Positions 1-11,150 of a stretch of 64,000 nucleotides of DNA are shown here, piece by piece. Source of the DNA: Calcarisporiella thermophila CBS 279.70 (taxonomy: Eukaryota > Calcarisporiellomycota); assembly GCF_041956535.1 (NCBI RefSeq), contig NW_027192229.1, forward strand, positions 42,848 through 106,847. The letters are read 5' to 3'. Numbering within the stretch: the stretch's first letter is position 1; every line of letters starts with the position of its first letter. A program made the position numbers and the translations under genes. The notes beneath the pieces were generated by a model, which did no database searches, had not been told where the DNA came from, and worked only from the letters and a program-made list of their open reading frames with translations.

Positions 1-256
1 CACCATTGTCCTTTCCACCCGCTTCCAATCCAGCTTTGTAGAATTCGTCCACCTCCGCTCGGGTTTTCGCCTTGAATGCTACATGGCACCCGCCAGATGT
101 ACCACCTTTGCCAATGTTGAAGAGGTCGTCGGGTCCAAAGGAACAAAAAAATTCATTATCAATTCTGAGCTCATGGCCCAAAGGCTTAAGAATTTTAATA
201 TAAAACTCCTTGCTTTCCTGAAGGTTCTTACAATAAAATCCCATATGGTCTAACAT
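1..256 (-). CDS. VOC/glyoxalase-fold protein, C-terminus cut by window edge
   Basis: The reading frame starts at an ATG at 256 (reverse strand) and runs open to the left edge, so about 85 residues are visible and the rest lies outside. It opens with MLDHMGFYCKNL, followed by an E-S-x-x-F-Y-x-x-x-L-x-P-L-G segment, which is the usual first half-module of vicinal-oxygen-chelate (glyoxalase/bleomycin-resistance/dioxygenase) proteins; the later GGCHVAFKAK is the matching strand with a histidine ligand. Family members bind a divalent metal and act on small electrophiles or dioxygenate substrates. The substrate cannot be told. No intron is visible in the part seen. Fungal genomes carry many such small cytosolic proteins of unknown role. 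Confidence 0.75.
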   Translation of the reverse strand, partial: MLDHMGFYCKNLQESKEFYIKILKPLGHELRIDNEFFCSFGPDDLFNIGKGGTSGGCHVAFKAKTRAEVDEFYKAGLEAGGKDNG

Positions 257-1101
257 GGTGTGCAGAGAATGTGAAGAAAGAAAGATAAAATTCGAGGACA
301 CTTCAGGGAAATGCGCGCTATTTATAATGTCTTGAGGGTTATGAGAATGCTCGGTGACGATCCAAGCAAAATGACTCTTTATGGGAATATAGGGCAAATA
401 GCCGCTCGAAGTTGACGATATGCTGAGTCAACTTGGATAAAATTGCTGAAATCGGAGGAATGAAATGTGGCCCTAGTTGCCTTAAAAGTTCGAAATGAGT
501 CTTAATACTTCAGCGCATAGAGGGAACTTGTTCACGCGTGTCTCTGTTATGAGCTTAGATGACTATAGGTTACGTGCCCGGAATATTTCCAATAGAGGGT
601 GGCGGTCTTTCCGTCGCACAACTGTGGGTCCATACCCGAGTGAGCTATTCGACTTGGGGGAAAGAACGGCTAGGCCACGGCATTTATATATACTTCACTC
701 CACTCCCACGTTAAAGCTACCAAGAGACTTTTGGGCTTGTACTGGATGGACGACGTCATGAGTTTAATTTCGGTGACTAATTGCGGCCCAGCTGGAGTTT
801 GGTCTGTAAATGCGAGGCAGTATTGGTTTCAAGGATTCGACTATAAACAGCATTGAACACGTTCGTCTAATTTAATGGCCTGGCCTTATTCTAGGTTGAT
901 AGAATCTCGCCATTTCTTTTTGTCTATTCGTAAGGCTTGTCGCATAATGATGGAGGATGGCTTAGGCTAGAAACCTCTACAAATGATCAGACTCGGATCT
1001 GCTTGCATTCGAATCCCGCCGAGTTTGGTTGATTAATTTTCCAAATATTTCCCGCGTTAATCCAGAAGCATAGGGGAAAGAACTACTACTTCAGACACGA
1101 C
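257..1101. other. intergenic, divergent upstream region of VOC and HD genes
   Basis: No supported gene. An 88-codon frame at 495-761 has no family features and overlaps a TATA-like stretch near 680-690. A weak B-box-like string sits at about 1004-1020 but no tRNA fold can be built around it. Confidence 0.6.
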
Positions 1102-2166
1102 ATGATTCCCGCCCTCGCTTCAAACATTATGCGCGAAACCTATTATACTCCTCAGCGAGTCACCCCCTTACAAGACAGCGCACTACTCATTCAAGATCCC
1201 ATCTACGGGCAAGTTCGCATTCAAGATTCCATTCTCGTGGATCTGATTCAATGCCGTAGTATGCAACGTCTGAAGGGGGTATTGCAACACGGCATCACTG
1301 GTCTTATTGGAATCACACCTCCTGTAACGCGTTTTGAACATAGTGTCGGAGCCATGCTCCTTGTGCGAAGGCTTGGTGCCTCCCTTGATGAACAAATCGC
1401 TGCTCTTCTTCACGATGTTAGCCATACTGCATTGAGTCATGTAATTGATCACGTATTTAAGGGGGAAAGAAGCTTTCACGAACAACAGAAGGAAGCGTAC
1501 CTTACGCGCACAGAGATTCCAGATATCCTTGCCTCCTATAACCTGGACTGGCATAAGTTTGTTGACGAGGAGGACTATCCCCTCCTTGAACAACCTGCCC
1601 CTCGTCTTTGTGCAGATAGGCTCGATTATGGCCTTCGCGATAGTGTCGCCTTTGGCATTCTCAAAATCGAGCAGGCCCAAAATATCGTGGAGCAATTGGT
1701 AGTTCAACAGGAACGAATTGTGTGCTCTAAAGCCAATATTGCCTTAGAACTCGCCGAAGCATATATGGAGGCTGACAATCTTGCTTGGTCCAATCTTCAC
1801 AAAGCTTGCCTCTATGAGCTTTCTGCAAAGATTATTTCGGATTCAATCTCTCGCGGAATACTTCGCATGGAGGATCTCTGGCTCAAAGATACTGAATTTT
1901 GGATGCGCCTTACCAACTGTGACGACAGAGATATTCGCGACCGGGTCCAAAGTGTATCGCCTGATACTCTTTTCATTGAAGATGAGAGCAACCCTTCGTT
2001 TAAGCTTAGATTAAAAGTTCGGACAATCGATCCGGATATAGCAGATGATCGGCGCCTAGTTCTCCTGTCCGAGCTCAATGAAAGCTATCTCCATAAACGA
2101 ACCCAATATATTGAGAGTAAGAATAAGGTCTTTTTTATGCGAATTGTGAATAAAGACTCTAGCTGA
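1102..2166 (+). CDS. HD-domain phosphohydrolase (dGTPase/SAMHD1-like)
   Basis: This is a single uninterrupted 354-residue frame. It shows the HD metal-site series: RFEH (H80), LLHDVSH (H104-D105, with H108 and H113 nearby) and CADRLDYG (D172). The segment before it, with Q-R-L-K-G-V and a T-R-F-E-H-S-V-G run, is the arrangement of the dNTP triphosphohydrolase/SAMHD1-like branch of HD proteins, which hydrolyse nucleotides or related phosphoesters in the cytosol. The natural substrate is not determinable. The SAM domain and allosteric parts of animal SAMHD1 are absent, and the length matches small bacterial and fungal stand-alone forms. Most neighbours have introns, so a single exon could reflect bacterial acquisition or intron loss. 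The ATG at 1102 follows a plausible 5' region. Confidence 0.8.
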   Translation: MIPALASNIMRETYYTPQRVTPLQDSALLIQDPIYGQVRIQDSILVDLIQCRSMQRLKGVLQHGITGLIGITPPVTRFEHSVGAMLLVRRLGASLDEQIAALLHDVSHTALSHVIDHVFKGERSFHEQQKEAYLTRTEIPDILASYNLDWHKFVDEEDYPLLEQPAPRLCADRLDYGLRDSVAFGILKIEQAQNIVEQLVVQQERIVCSKANIALELAEAYMEADNLAWSNLHKACLYELSAKIISDSISRGILRMEDLWLKDTEFWMRLTNCDDRDIRDRVQSVSPDTLFIEDESNPSFKLRLKVRTIDPDIADDRRLVLLSELNESYLHKRTQYIESKNKVFFMRIVNKDSS

Positions 2167-2561
2167 GCTGATGATTCCATACCATTTTCAACTCTTAAAT
2201 ATATTATTTGAAACCATTCTATATTATATATACCTCTCCTGTATATATATCAGAATATGGTAATTGGTTTTTTTTTATTGCGTTTCTTGCTCATAAATTT
2301 ATCATTCATATAGAGGTTTATGATTTTGTCATATGAGGACATTTTGCCGTAATGAATACTTCTATTTTGGATTTATTATCGTTAGCATGCTCAGAGTGGA
2401 TAGACTGTGCTGTTTATAAATGGCATATTACATTATTTATAGACGATGAAGTCATTTCTAATATAAGACTATAGAGATAAGTCAAAATAATAGGAAGGGC
2501 CACTAAAGACTTATACTGGTGTTTCAGTTAACTCCTAAGGATGAGCTGTAGTGATGGTAAG
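2167..2561. other. convergent 3' intergenic region
   Basis: AT-rich spacer between the ends of the HD gene and the oxygenase gene. It is presumably the two 3' untranslated regions. No coding signal is seen. Confidence 0.6.
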
Positions 2562-3716
2562 TTATTCGACTACATCCTCTTCGATATCCTCTAATAGATA
2601 TATATTGGTGGACATAGCTTGAGTAGGATATCCAAATGGAAAATACTACTCACCTCGATACTCGGCCCAGGTGACCATCTTTGATCTGACAAAGTCTCCA
2701 TATATTACTCTTTCGTATTTCGGATGGTCGTCCCCGACAAGAATATGGAGCGGCTCGATAACAGCGTCAATATTAGGTTCAAAGAAGAACGGAATGCTAA
2801 TTCTATCTCCTTGCACCATTTGAACTCGATGCATGGTAGCTACAAAGCGTCCATTAATCCAACGACTCATCAGGTCACCAAGATTCACTACAAAAGACTC
2901 AGGCACATAGGGGGCAGGAATCCACTGGCCAAGGGAATTGAGAACCTCTAGTCCGCCTGTTTCATCCTGCACCAGCAAAGTGATGATTCCAGAGTCGGTG
3001 TGAGGAGTACAGGAGAACATAGCCTTATCCGACGTGACGGTGCCATTTTCTAACCTACGCTTTGGATAGTGCAGAAACCGTAGCGTAGAAACATTACCCT
3101 CAAAAAAGGGCCTGAAATAGTCTTCAGGTAAGCCGAGAGAAATGGCCACTAGCCGCATAATATTTTCCCCTAGTGCAATGCATTCATGGTAATAAAGCTC
3201 TACTTCTCTGCGAAAATTGGGTAGGTCTGATTCAGGGGGCCATACATTATCTTCGAGTAAATCAAATTTTTCCACTTTTCCTAATGCCATCCTGTTGCTT
3301 TTTGCAACTGGACTCTTGGGTGGCCCTACTTCGAAGCCTATTGTGAGAGAATTTCTGTTATTGGAAGCTTCGTCCCCCTTTCATAGTAGTGGTATTCGAC
3401 GCTTACCTTCTTTATAGGAAGAGTCATCTTTCTGGGAGGGAAAGAAACCTCGATAAGTATTAGGGTTGGCGGGTTCAAATAATCGCTTAGCCAGTTTTCG
3501 TTTGGCTGGACCGGGCAGGGAAAAGAAATTCCTTGCCTTGTCAAACAGCTGTCGATGCGAGACAGAGACCCCATGGTTGATCAGATAAGCAAAGCCAACG
3601 GTCTCGAACACCTCTCGCAAGGCTAAGGCGAGTCGATAAACTTCTTCTTTGGACGTATTAGATTCGTAAAGTGGGGCCAAGTCAATAATAGGTAGTTCGT
3701 TAAACTGTGTTGTCAT
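2562..3716 (-). CDS. 2-oxoglutarate/Fe(II)-dependent oxygenase, isopenicillin-N-synthase-like
   Basis: Three exons: 3716-3407, 3337-2654 and 2590-2562, giving 340 residues. Joining the first two at GTAAGC/AATAG restores YKEGFEVGPP, a conserved stretch of the family. The N-terminal DIOX_N-type part has LPIIDLAPL and FAYLINHG. The catalytic core has the facial triad H216-x-D218 (PHTDSG) and H273 (MHRV), with R282-x-S284 (RISIPFF) to hold 2-oxoglutarate. Such enzymes hydroxylate, desaturate or cyclise small molecules in the cytosol, often in secondary or xenobiotic metabolism. The last exon codes for only nine residues ending in VVE; without it the frame would stop just inside the donor GTGAGT. 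The substrate is unknown, and no biosynthetic cluster is evident around it. Confidence 0.88.
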
Positions 3717-4720
3717 CCCCGTGTGGTTGTGATGATGCTAAAAAGTAGCCTATTTTTATACTTTTATATCATATTCAGCTGTACACATCTTATGACAAAT
3801 TTCAATTTCTGTGGTGCGTGATCAGTTTAATTACTTCATTTTGGTATGGTGTTTGAATAAAATTCGTAGCTTAGACAGTAGTGCGAAGATAGATAAAATG
3901 AAAAGTTACGAGGCACGTAAACGATTTTAAGACGTATTATCTACACAGGTTAATAATTTGCGACTCTTTAATTTTTTGTTCTCATTCCATATGGCCTGCC
4001 TCACTATGCCCGTAGTTATGCAACAGCAAGTCAGTTTATAGAGGGTACAGTTACAAGTAGGACTATTGACCCATATAAATAAGCTTGTTGTAATACAGCG
4101 AGTTCGGGAGAAATGTGACCCCCTAGTCAAGTTCAAAATTGAGCATATTTCACAAAAACATTTTAATTTGGACAGCACCACAGCTTTAATTTGAAAAAGG
4201 TTGTTTTTCGAGTCAGAAACAGAAATAATACCAGACCATGCATCCGATTAAAGCAGAAATGCGCACATGAGCAGGCTTAACTCAAACCATTCATTGTGTG
4301 ATCGGCCTTTTTATTGCTACGTGCTACGATCACACTTTAATGGTTCGCTTTTTATACTCGCGCAAGATTGTCTAAGCTTGTGTGAAATTTGTTGCCTCTT
4401 CGGCTAATTGCATTTCTATCGTGATAGTATCAAACTTTCCCTCTGGTCAAGTCTTCAATTCAAGGGATTAGGCTGCTAATCCAATCATGATGATATATGC
4501 AAGCCCAGGATAGGTGGCCGTTGCTTTAACCTGTCATAGAATGCTACCACCTTAAGCCAAATAGAATTTGGGTGATAATGATAGCATAAAAGAAATTTAT
4601 TGATCAAAGCTAGAATCGCTTAGGTCGTTTCCATATCAAAAAACGTCTCGACATAAGGTGATTGATTTATCGAAAAAGATAAATTGATAGCAATATCGTG
4701 TTCGGAATTCACTCGAGACA
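3717..4720. other. intergenic region, about 1 kb
   Basis: AT-rich upstream region of the oxygenase gene and downstream region of the DJ-1-like gene. Short frames here (for example 3927-4181 reverse) show no family features. Confidence 0.55.
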
Positions 4721-5644
4721 TTATGCTTCTTTCAGGTTTGCTTGAATCACATGGTGAAGTTCTTCTCCTAATTTCAGGGATGATGCTGGATTCTGACCAG
4801 TCACTAGTCGACCATCCACTACTACGCATTCGCCCCATGGCTTAGAGGCCTTCTCATATCTGCCTCCATTTTCTTTGATCTTAGATTCAAGCAAAAATGG
4901 CATTTGACTTGATAATTCTAAGTGAGTATACAAGAAATACATTTGTTTTAGACCTTCATCGTGTCGAGATAAGAGATAGCAAGTCATTCTTACTTACCAA
5001 CCAAATTTTCTTCTTCATTGGAGAAGCAGGTAATCCGTTTATCTTTAATCAAATATTCTCCATTGGACAATTTGCATCTGACAATGCCAGCAGGTCCTAG
5101 TAATTAAGATAAGTTATTCAAATCATGTTTGGGGGAGGCGGAAAAAGAATGTCGTGAAATTACCATGACACACCGCGGATATTATTCCGCCCTTTTCATA
5201 CACCGTGCGTACGATGAAGTGGCTATGTTCATTATCCGCCAAGTCAAACATAGGGCCTAGGTGATATAGGCTGAATAAAGCTAAAACAAAAAAAAATCTT
5301 AATCTCAACAAGAGAAATTTACCATGACCACCAGGAAAGAAAACCCCCGCGTATTCGTGGGCTCGATTAACTATATTTTCCAGCTTTTCTGTTTGTTCCA
5401 ATTCCATTTGAATCTGCCCATTGTCCATGAATTTTTTACACACTTCGTCATTTGCAAAATCTTTGACGCTACCAGGGTCTACAGGACATCGTCCACCCTG
5501 CGGAGATGCGAATTCAATGGTGTAATGCTTCGAGAGCACGTGGTAGGGGTGGGCCAATTCAGGGAGATAGTATCCGGTGTTTTTGCCACTCGGGAGGCTG
5601 GCATGTGAGGTGATGATAAAAAGGATTTTCAGATGCATGGACAT
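4721..5644 (-). CDS. DJ-1/PfpI family protein, Hsp31/glyoxalase III-like
   Basis: Four exons: 5644-5323, 5256-5164, 5096-4998 and 4917-4721, giving 236 residues. The N-terminal part contains TGYYLPELAHPY, with the glutamate that sits near the reactive cysteine in Hsp31-type proteins. Splicing joins FFPGGHG to PMFDLAD and gives the nucleophile elbow AVCHGP, with Cys-His adjacent as in glyoxalase III. Family members in fungi remove methylglyoxal as D-lactate or act as stress chaperones in the cytosol. The C-terminal part (GGRYEKA, TGQNPASS) matches the class closely. Length is about that of yeast Hsp31 (237). Three introns are unusual for such a short gene but agree with the intron density of the window. 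Confidence 0.9.
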
Positions 5645-6562
5645 GTTGTTGAAATAATGTTTTTAATGCAACTAGCAATAATAGAAAATTGCAACGAATT
5701 CCACAGGGAATAGAAAGAGGCGAGTAATGAACCGAGGCATGAAATTTCAATTTTTATAAGCATGGCGTCTATATTCCAAAATTGGGCGTTTTTTAATTCT
5801 TGAGTTAGCTCTCCTTTGCTATCCCATACAGATAATGCAGAATGGGCAAGCATATCGTATGGCCATGCTGGAGCCGCATGGATGCGCTCCGCATCAATAT
5901 TGCCCGTGGTCGATAGTGAAAGGGGTGTAAGCAGAGGCATCTCGCTAGAACAATATGAAAATCAACAGGGGTTGTGTGCCAGGTATAGTTGAACGGTAGT
6001 TGAGTAGGCGAGATTGGAGAATTTAGTTAAATAGCACTATAGTAGTCTTGAACTATACCAAGTTCCAAGGCAAATTTTGACAACAATCCTGTTTCGACAC
6101 AGTCCGACTCAATATAAACTCGGGAAACGCCACCCATGTTGTAGTGAGTTCATTTGGCAGATTATGTCCATCATCCAGGATTGATATGTGGATCATTCAA
6201 TCTATTTTGCCTAGACGAGCTTCTACTATATAGCTTTGAAAAATTTCTAGAGGAAATGGGATTATAACTTTAATAAAGAGGCATGTGTATTGGGCAGAAG
6301 CTATGGTTAAGAGCATCCACACGAAATATCGGCTGAGCAAGAACATGCTGACACACTTTTCATATTCCCTATCTAACGAATATACTTTTCATATGTGCAT
6401 ATATAAATAGTAATTCTCTTCTAACTCTATTGAATCCCAAGTGCCTCGGATCTCGAACGATTTTGCCGTGGCTCATCAACCTTTTTGGGACCAAGCCGCA
6501 CCAATATTCAGTCCGGAAAACTAGTCTAATATTATGTAAACAACTAAGTAAAACCTGCAATC
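5645..6562. other. divergent intergenic region
   Basis: Upstream of both the DJ-1-like and the exostosin-type gene. A 103-codon reverse frame (5629-5940) begins with ATG, but I recognise no family in it and it is probably chance or a decayed relic. Confidence 0.5.
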
Positions 6563-7980
6563 ATGGATAAAATAATGAGCAGTAGTAAATTTATAATTCT
6601 TTTCCTAGTGACTCTACTCCTACTTTTATATTATGTATACTACACTAACTACACACTCGAGCAAAACATTCCTATTATTTCCTCGAATGCCTTAGATCCG
6701 CTACCTCCCTTGGATCCATGGAGTGCATGGCCTCCCCTACTTTCGCACTCAATCTGCCGCCCTAAAATCTATGTCTACCCTGTTCCTGAGAATTTGCGAA
6801 TTCCGAAATCCGATTACTTTGGCATTTGTTATGAAAGCAATTACAAGAGTGAAATAATTCTTTGGGAGCAACTTTTAAGTGGTCGAATTCATGATCACTA
6901 TGTGACTCAGAATCCAGAAGAAGCGGACTACTATTATATTCCTTTTTTGGGTTCATGTTGGCTATTCTCTCAGTGCTGGCAACACCATCATTTTAACTTT
7001 AGTGAGCGCTGCAATGTAGACGAGCGATATGTTCTACCCATGATGCAATATGTTATCGAAGCGTACCCATACTGGAATCGCTCTGGTGGCACCGATCATA
7101 TTATGGTCCACCCGATGGACCATAGTTATACTTACTATGAGAGCAACTCTGTTTTCCAACCTGCTATTTTTCTTACTACCATTGGGGATAAACGGCAAAA
7201 TAACTTTTACAAAATTCGCTATTCAAAAGATATTGTAATTCCTTCAGCCACAAGCTTGATCCATTATGCCGGATATAACCCACGAGACTATTTGGACGAA
7301 GAGGGATATCCCGTGAATCTGTTCGGCAATAGAGTGCAACGGAATATCTTCGCCATTTTCCGCGGTAATGTAGTTTCTTCCGAGCACTTTCATCCAGCGG
7401 CTCTCTAATGTCTTTTAGATTATAATAGGAGGGGGCTCCGATATCAAACCAGATGATGCATATAGCCAAGGTATACGCTACTTACTATTCCATGGTTTTA
7501 AGGATTATCCAGGCTGGAATATTGGTAATTCGGAATGGGATATGTTTTATGCTCGTCAACTCTCGCGTTCACGTTTTGGGATTACACCCGCGGGCTGGAC
7601 TCTAGATACAACTCGGCTTTGGTAAAGAACTATCTAGATGGCTAACTCTCAACAATTCTGATTTGTCCATGACAATTCATTCTACATATAGGGAATATCT
7701 AGCCTTCGGAGTAGTACCTGTTATAATTGCGGATGGGATTATCCAGCCATTTGAAAACGACGTAGACTGGCATGGTTTCTCTGTGTACGTTAGAAGAGAA
7801 GATGCACATCAGCTCGATAAAATCCTAAGATCTATTACAGAAGAAGAGTATGAGCGCAAACGCAAGCGAGTGTGGGAGGAGGGCGCTCGTGTTGGCTTGG
7901 AGCGGGACGCTTGGCATTTTATTGCGCGACAATTGTGCAGACTCAAACGCATAACTAGAAACGAGACTTTAACACTCTAA
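6563..7980 (+). CDS. exostosin-like (GT47) type II membrane glycosyltransferase
   Basis: Three exons: 6563-7364, 7429-7621 and 7692-7980, giving 427 residues. A hydrophobic segment at residues 9-28 after a short charged N-terminus predicts a Golgi signal anchor with the catalytic part in the lumen. Then follow KIYVYPVP, a Y-x-x-E-I-I-L-W-E block, EEADYYYIPF, FAIFRG and finally SRFGITPAG joined to EYLAFGVVPVIIAD, which are the landmarks of GT47 exostosin proteins. The acceptor-side ending GVVPVIIAD is the best conserved strip. GT47 enzymes transfer sugars to glycans or glycoconjugates. Donor and product here are unknown. Both introns restore the frame exactly, the second completing a Trp codon (RLW/EYLAFG). 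Confidence 0.85.
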
Positions 7981-8781
7981 TTGCTTCAGATACGCTCCTT
8001 TATTTAAATGAGTCTGAAAGATTACCTGTGCTGTTTAGAACTTGTCACTATATTAAGTAGTCGTTCTTTTATGATACCCTCACTCTCACTTGTTTATTAT
8101 TGTTTTTCTGCACTATTTGTTAGATGCCCTGTGTACTGTATATAGGAGGAGCAGGAAAAGTGTCGCTCCAAAATAAAATATCATTTATTGTATCTGATAT
8201 ACAGATACTATACCTAATATGTAGACCTTTTTATAAAAATAAAACTCTAGTAGTGTGTCTGCTTTCATATCGGACCACCTCCAAGGGTAAGTCCTTAGCT
8301 CGCTCTTGAACACCTGCAGTTCATTTAAACTGTATCGAACCTCAAACTTTGCTTTATCTCAACTTGACCTTCGGAGGTTACTAGAAACCTTAAGACATAT
8401 CCAAGGTATATAGTGATATAGCATTAAATATTGTTGATATTAAGAAAAAGAAATATCTTGTTCGATATTTTTTTTCACATATATGCGAATAAAGTGCAGT
8501 ATTGTGTCCGGAAGATATTAATTTAAACATTAGTGAGAGGCCTTATCTTTGGCTATAACAAGCGAATTTGTAAGGACAGGCAGTCAATCAGCCAATTTGA
8601 AGTTTCCTATAGAATTTTCCTTTGACAAATTACCCAATCTCCCCCGCGAAATTATTTTTCAAATGAGCGAGTCTCATGCTAGGTTGAATTGAGGTCAAAA
8701 TCATTTAAATACCGGTTTATTCCTCTTTTATTTTCTTCCGATTTTAGAGATTTGCACCCTATCTCACTTGTCACTTGCATT
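7981..8781. other. intergenic region
   Basis: AT-rich, with no supported gene. A reverse frame at 8679-8894 merely overlaps the next gene. Confidence 0.55.
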
Positions 8782-9636
8782 ATGGAATTCGAAGATACCG
8801 TCGAACTCACTCTGCCCCGGCATTTAGAGCCGTGGTCGAAATCACCTCCTTCCCTAACTCCTTCTAACGAAGAATCTTTCAATAAATCATACACACAACT
8901 TTCACAAACTAATACTCAAGCTGGTCCTTCTAAGGCGGTCGCGATGGGGCTGTCCGCGTTCGCAGTTACGACTTGGGTAAATTCGATCTACACTATTAGA
9001 GGCGCTATTGCAGGCGGACGCAGTGCTCCAAATATGATTGTAGGTTTGGCACTATTTCATGGTGGAGCTGTTCAGGTGAGTAGTCAAAGATACTTAAGGC
9101 CAATTGAGACTAGCATAATATGATGGTTTCCAAGAAAAACTTTTGCCTTACATCGATCTGACCCAACCACTTTTTGACATAACTTAAAGCTTATCTCAGG
9201 CATCTGGTCCCTGCACCAAGGAACCTCCTTTGATGCCGTTGCGTTCACATCTTTCGGCGCTTTTTGGTTGTCCAATGGAATTACCCTACTTCCTTTTGCT
9301 GGTGTCCTCCAGGCTTACTCAACCCTCCCACCCATTGAACTTAGACTTGCACAGGGATTCTATCTTACGGGATGGCTCGTTTTTACTTCACTGTTGTGGA
9401 TTGCTGCTCTAAAGAAAACGAAGTCATTGCTCTTTCTGCTGACGCTAGTAATAGCAACCTTGGCGGTGTTGGCAGTAGGTGAATTCCTGGGTAATGACAG
9501 ATGTCGGTTTGCAGGAGGTGTGTGTGGACTTTTATCAGCTTGTCTTGCATTTTATATGGCTTTAACTGCTATGCTTGAAGCTGATGGTGTTCATTTTCAA
9601 TTTTCCAAGTTTACCAAGTTCACCAAGAGAACTTAA
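8782..9636 (+). CDS. GPR1/FUN34/YaaH-family acetate transporter relative
   Basis: Two exons, 8782-9075 and 9190-9636, give 246 residues. The start at 8782 is chosen because it is the ATG nearest the conserved part; upstream codons in frame look non-coding. Six hydrophobic segments are visible. The block GLSAFAVTTWVNSI, then FHGGAVQ joined to LISGIW, and F-T-S-F-G-A-F-W-L-S are those of the AceTr (SatP/Ato1) family of acetate-succinate channels in the plasma membrane. The signature N-P-x-P-L-G-L that starts the first membrane segment is not kept: the site reads A-V-A-M-G-L. Transport activity is therefore uncertain, although the fold assignment is firm. The hydrophilic N-terminal tail (about 50 residues) resembles that of other fungal members. 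Confidence 0.82.
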
Positions 9637-11150
9637 CATGAAAGTATAATGTGTATTAGAATTAAAGCTTTTCTTTCGTTTGAACCCTTGTTCTTCTTGT
9701 TTCATTCGTAAATATCAAACTTAATGTATCATGAATCGATTCTCCTCTTCATTTCCATTCATATTACTTCTGTCAAAGTCTGGATATAAGTAATAAAGCC
9801 ATCTTATATTTAGGAATAATATCAAGACAAGTATATAAAGTAATTGCAATTTGTTCTCTATAATCTGTTCAAATTAGCTGATACTGTCGAGGCAACCTAA
9901 TCAATCGTAGAGAAAGCTCTAGATACTACTCTATTTTGAATATACTGTACAAACATACTTTAGTAAATATCACATGCAGTGGAGAGGGGGCCTGACTAGG
10001 GCGCGCAGAAATTGACTCCCGCAAAACTCTTTTTTTCATCCTCTATAGCATCCATTCCTCATATCTTATCACTTGATTTTCCCTAAATCTATCCACATAA
10101 ACCAATTTTTAGTTTGTTTGTTTGGTGGACGGACCAGCAATAGAAGTGTCAGGGGCTTACTAAGAAGATCCAGAAGAAATAGAGTAATCTCTACAAATAT
10201 GGAAATCCCGGATTAAGGACCCGAATAGAAGGGTGGTACCAGCAGGGTCTAGAAAAGTCAACTTTGGTTTCGGATTTCCCGATGGACAATCTATGGTTTG
10301 TTTTGCTATCAAAGAATGCAGGCGCCTTGTCGGTAAAGAGGCTGAGCCCCCTACACAATACCTTGACGGCATTTCCGTCATGATACAACTAGAGTGACAA
10401 GCGGCCTTGGCTTCATACTATGTTAATGAATAACGAACGAATAGACTGCTCTTGGAAAAGTAGGAATTTCGCAATGCTTTTTCGCGACCACTCACGCCAG
10501 ATCAACACCTATTGTCTTACTAATATCTTCCAGCTCAAATTTAACTTTTTGGGAAGTCAAGTACAATCCATACTCTAGTAGGCAATGCTAGATACACATG
10601 ATCCTAAGGATGCCCTCGAAGTGCAATCTGACGCTATTGGGCAATGGGTGACTCTTTTACGACTCCGCAGTGCTTATATTCAAATTAGGCAACTCCTTAG
10701 ACGTATGTCAATGGGACGGATTACTATTGGGGGTTCCTATCCACAAATATCCCTGGCCGACTGGAAATAAAATGTAAACCGTATCTTGTGCGCATAAGAT
10801 AAACAACAATTTTAGAATCCGTTTTCTGGATGCATGGGAAAATGCTTCTAAGAAAAACGCAATTAGAGCTTTTTTCTCCTGATTAGTTTGGTATCGTATA
10901 ACGCCAACAAAGAGAAATTGTTCTAAACTCTTTTCTATGCTCGATGTTCCAGAGTGGATCTTATACTGAAATAAGGAAACGAAAGGATCTTTATAATTAG
11001 GGATCACCTAATCAAAAAGGCTCCAAAAAGTATTTAAAGGGCTCAAACTCCTTGTGAAAAAACTCATTCATACAGTAAATTGATTTCGTTTCTCCTACAT
11101 TGATTACATATCTTTATTTCATTGATATCCTTTTCCACTCTATATCTAAC
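9637..11150. other. intergenic region, about 1.5 kb
   Basis: AT-rich spacer. A 61-codon frame at 10585-10770 and reverse frames at 10160-10388 and 10708-11007 show no recognisable family features. I see no repeats or RNA genes. Confidence 0.5.

Noticed and set aside
495-761. 88-codon forward frame as a gene
   Set aside because: No family features, and a TATA-like stretch lies inside it; probably chance.
1004-1020. tRNA B-box-like string near 1004-1020
   Set aside because: The T-stem does not pair, and no D-arm, anticodon arm or acceptor stem fits at the right spacing.
5629-5940. 103-codon reverse frame upstream of the DJ-1-like gene
   Set aside because: No recognised domain, and it ends in low-complexity hydrophobic sequence overlapping the next gene's start; could be a relic but unsupported.
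10585-10770. 61-codon frame as a small gene or first exon
   Set aside because: A plausible ATG, but no recognisable partner exon or family.
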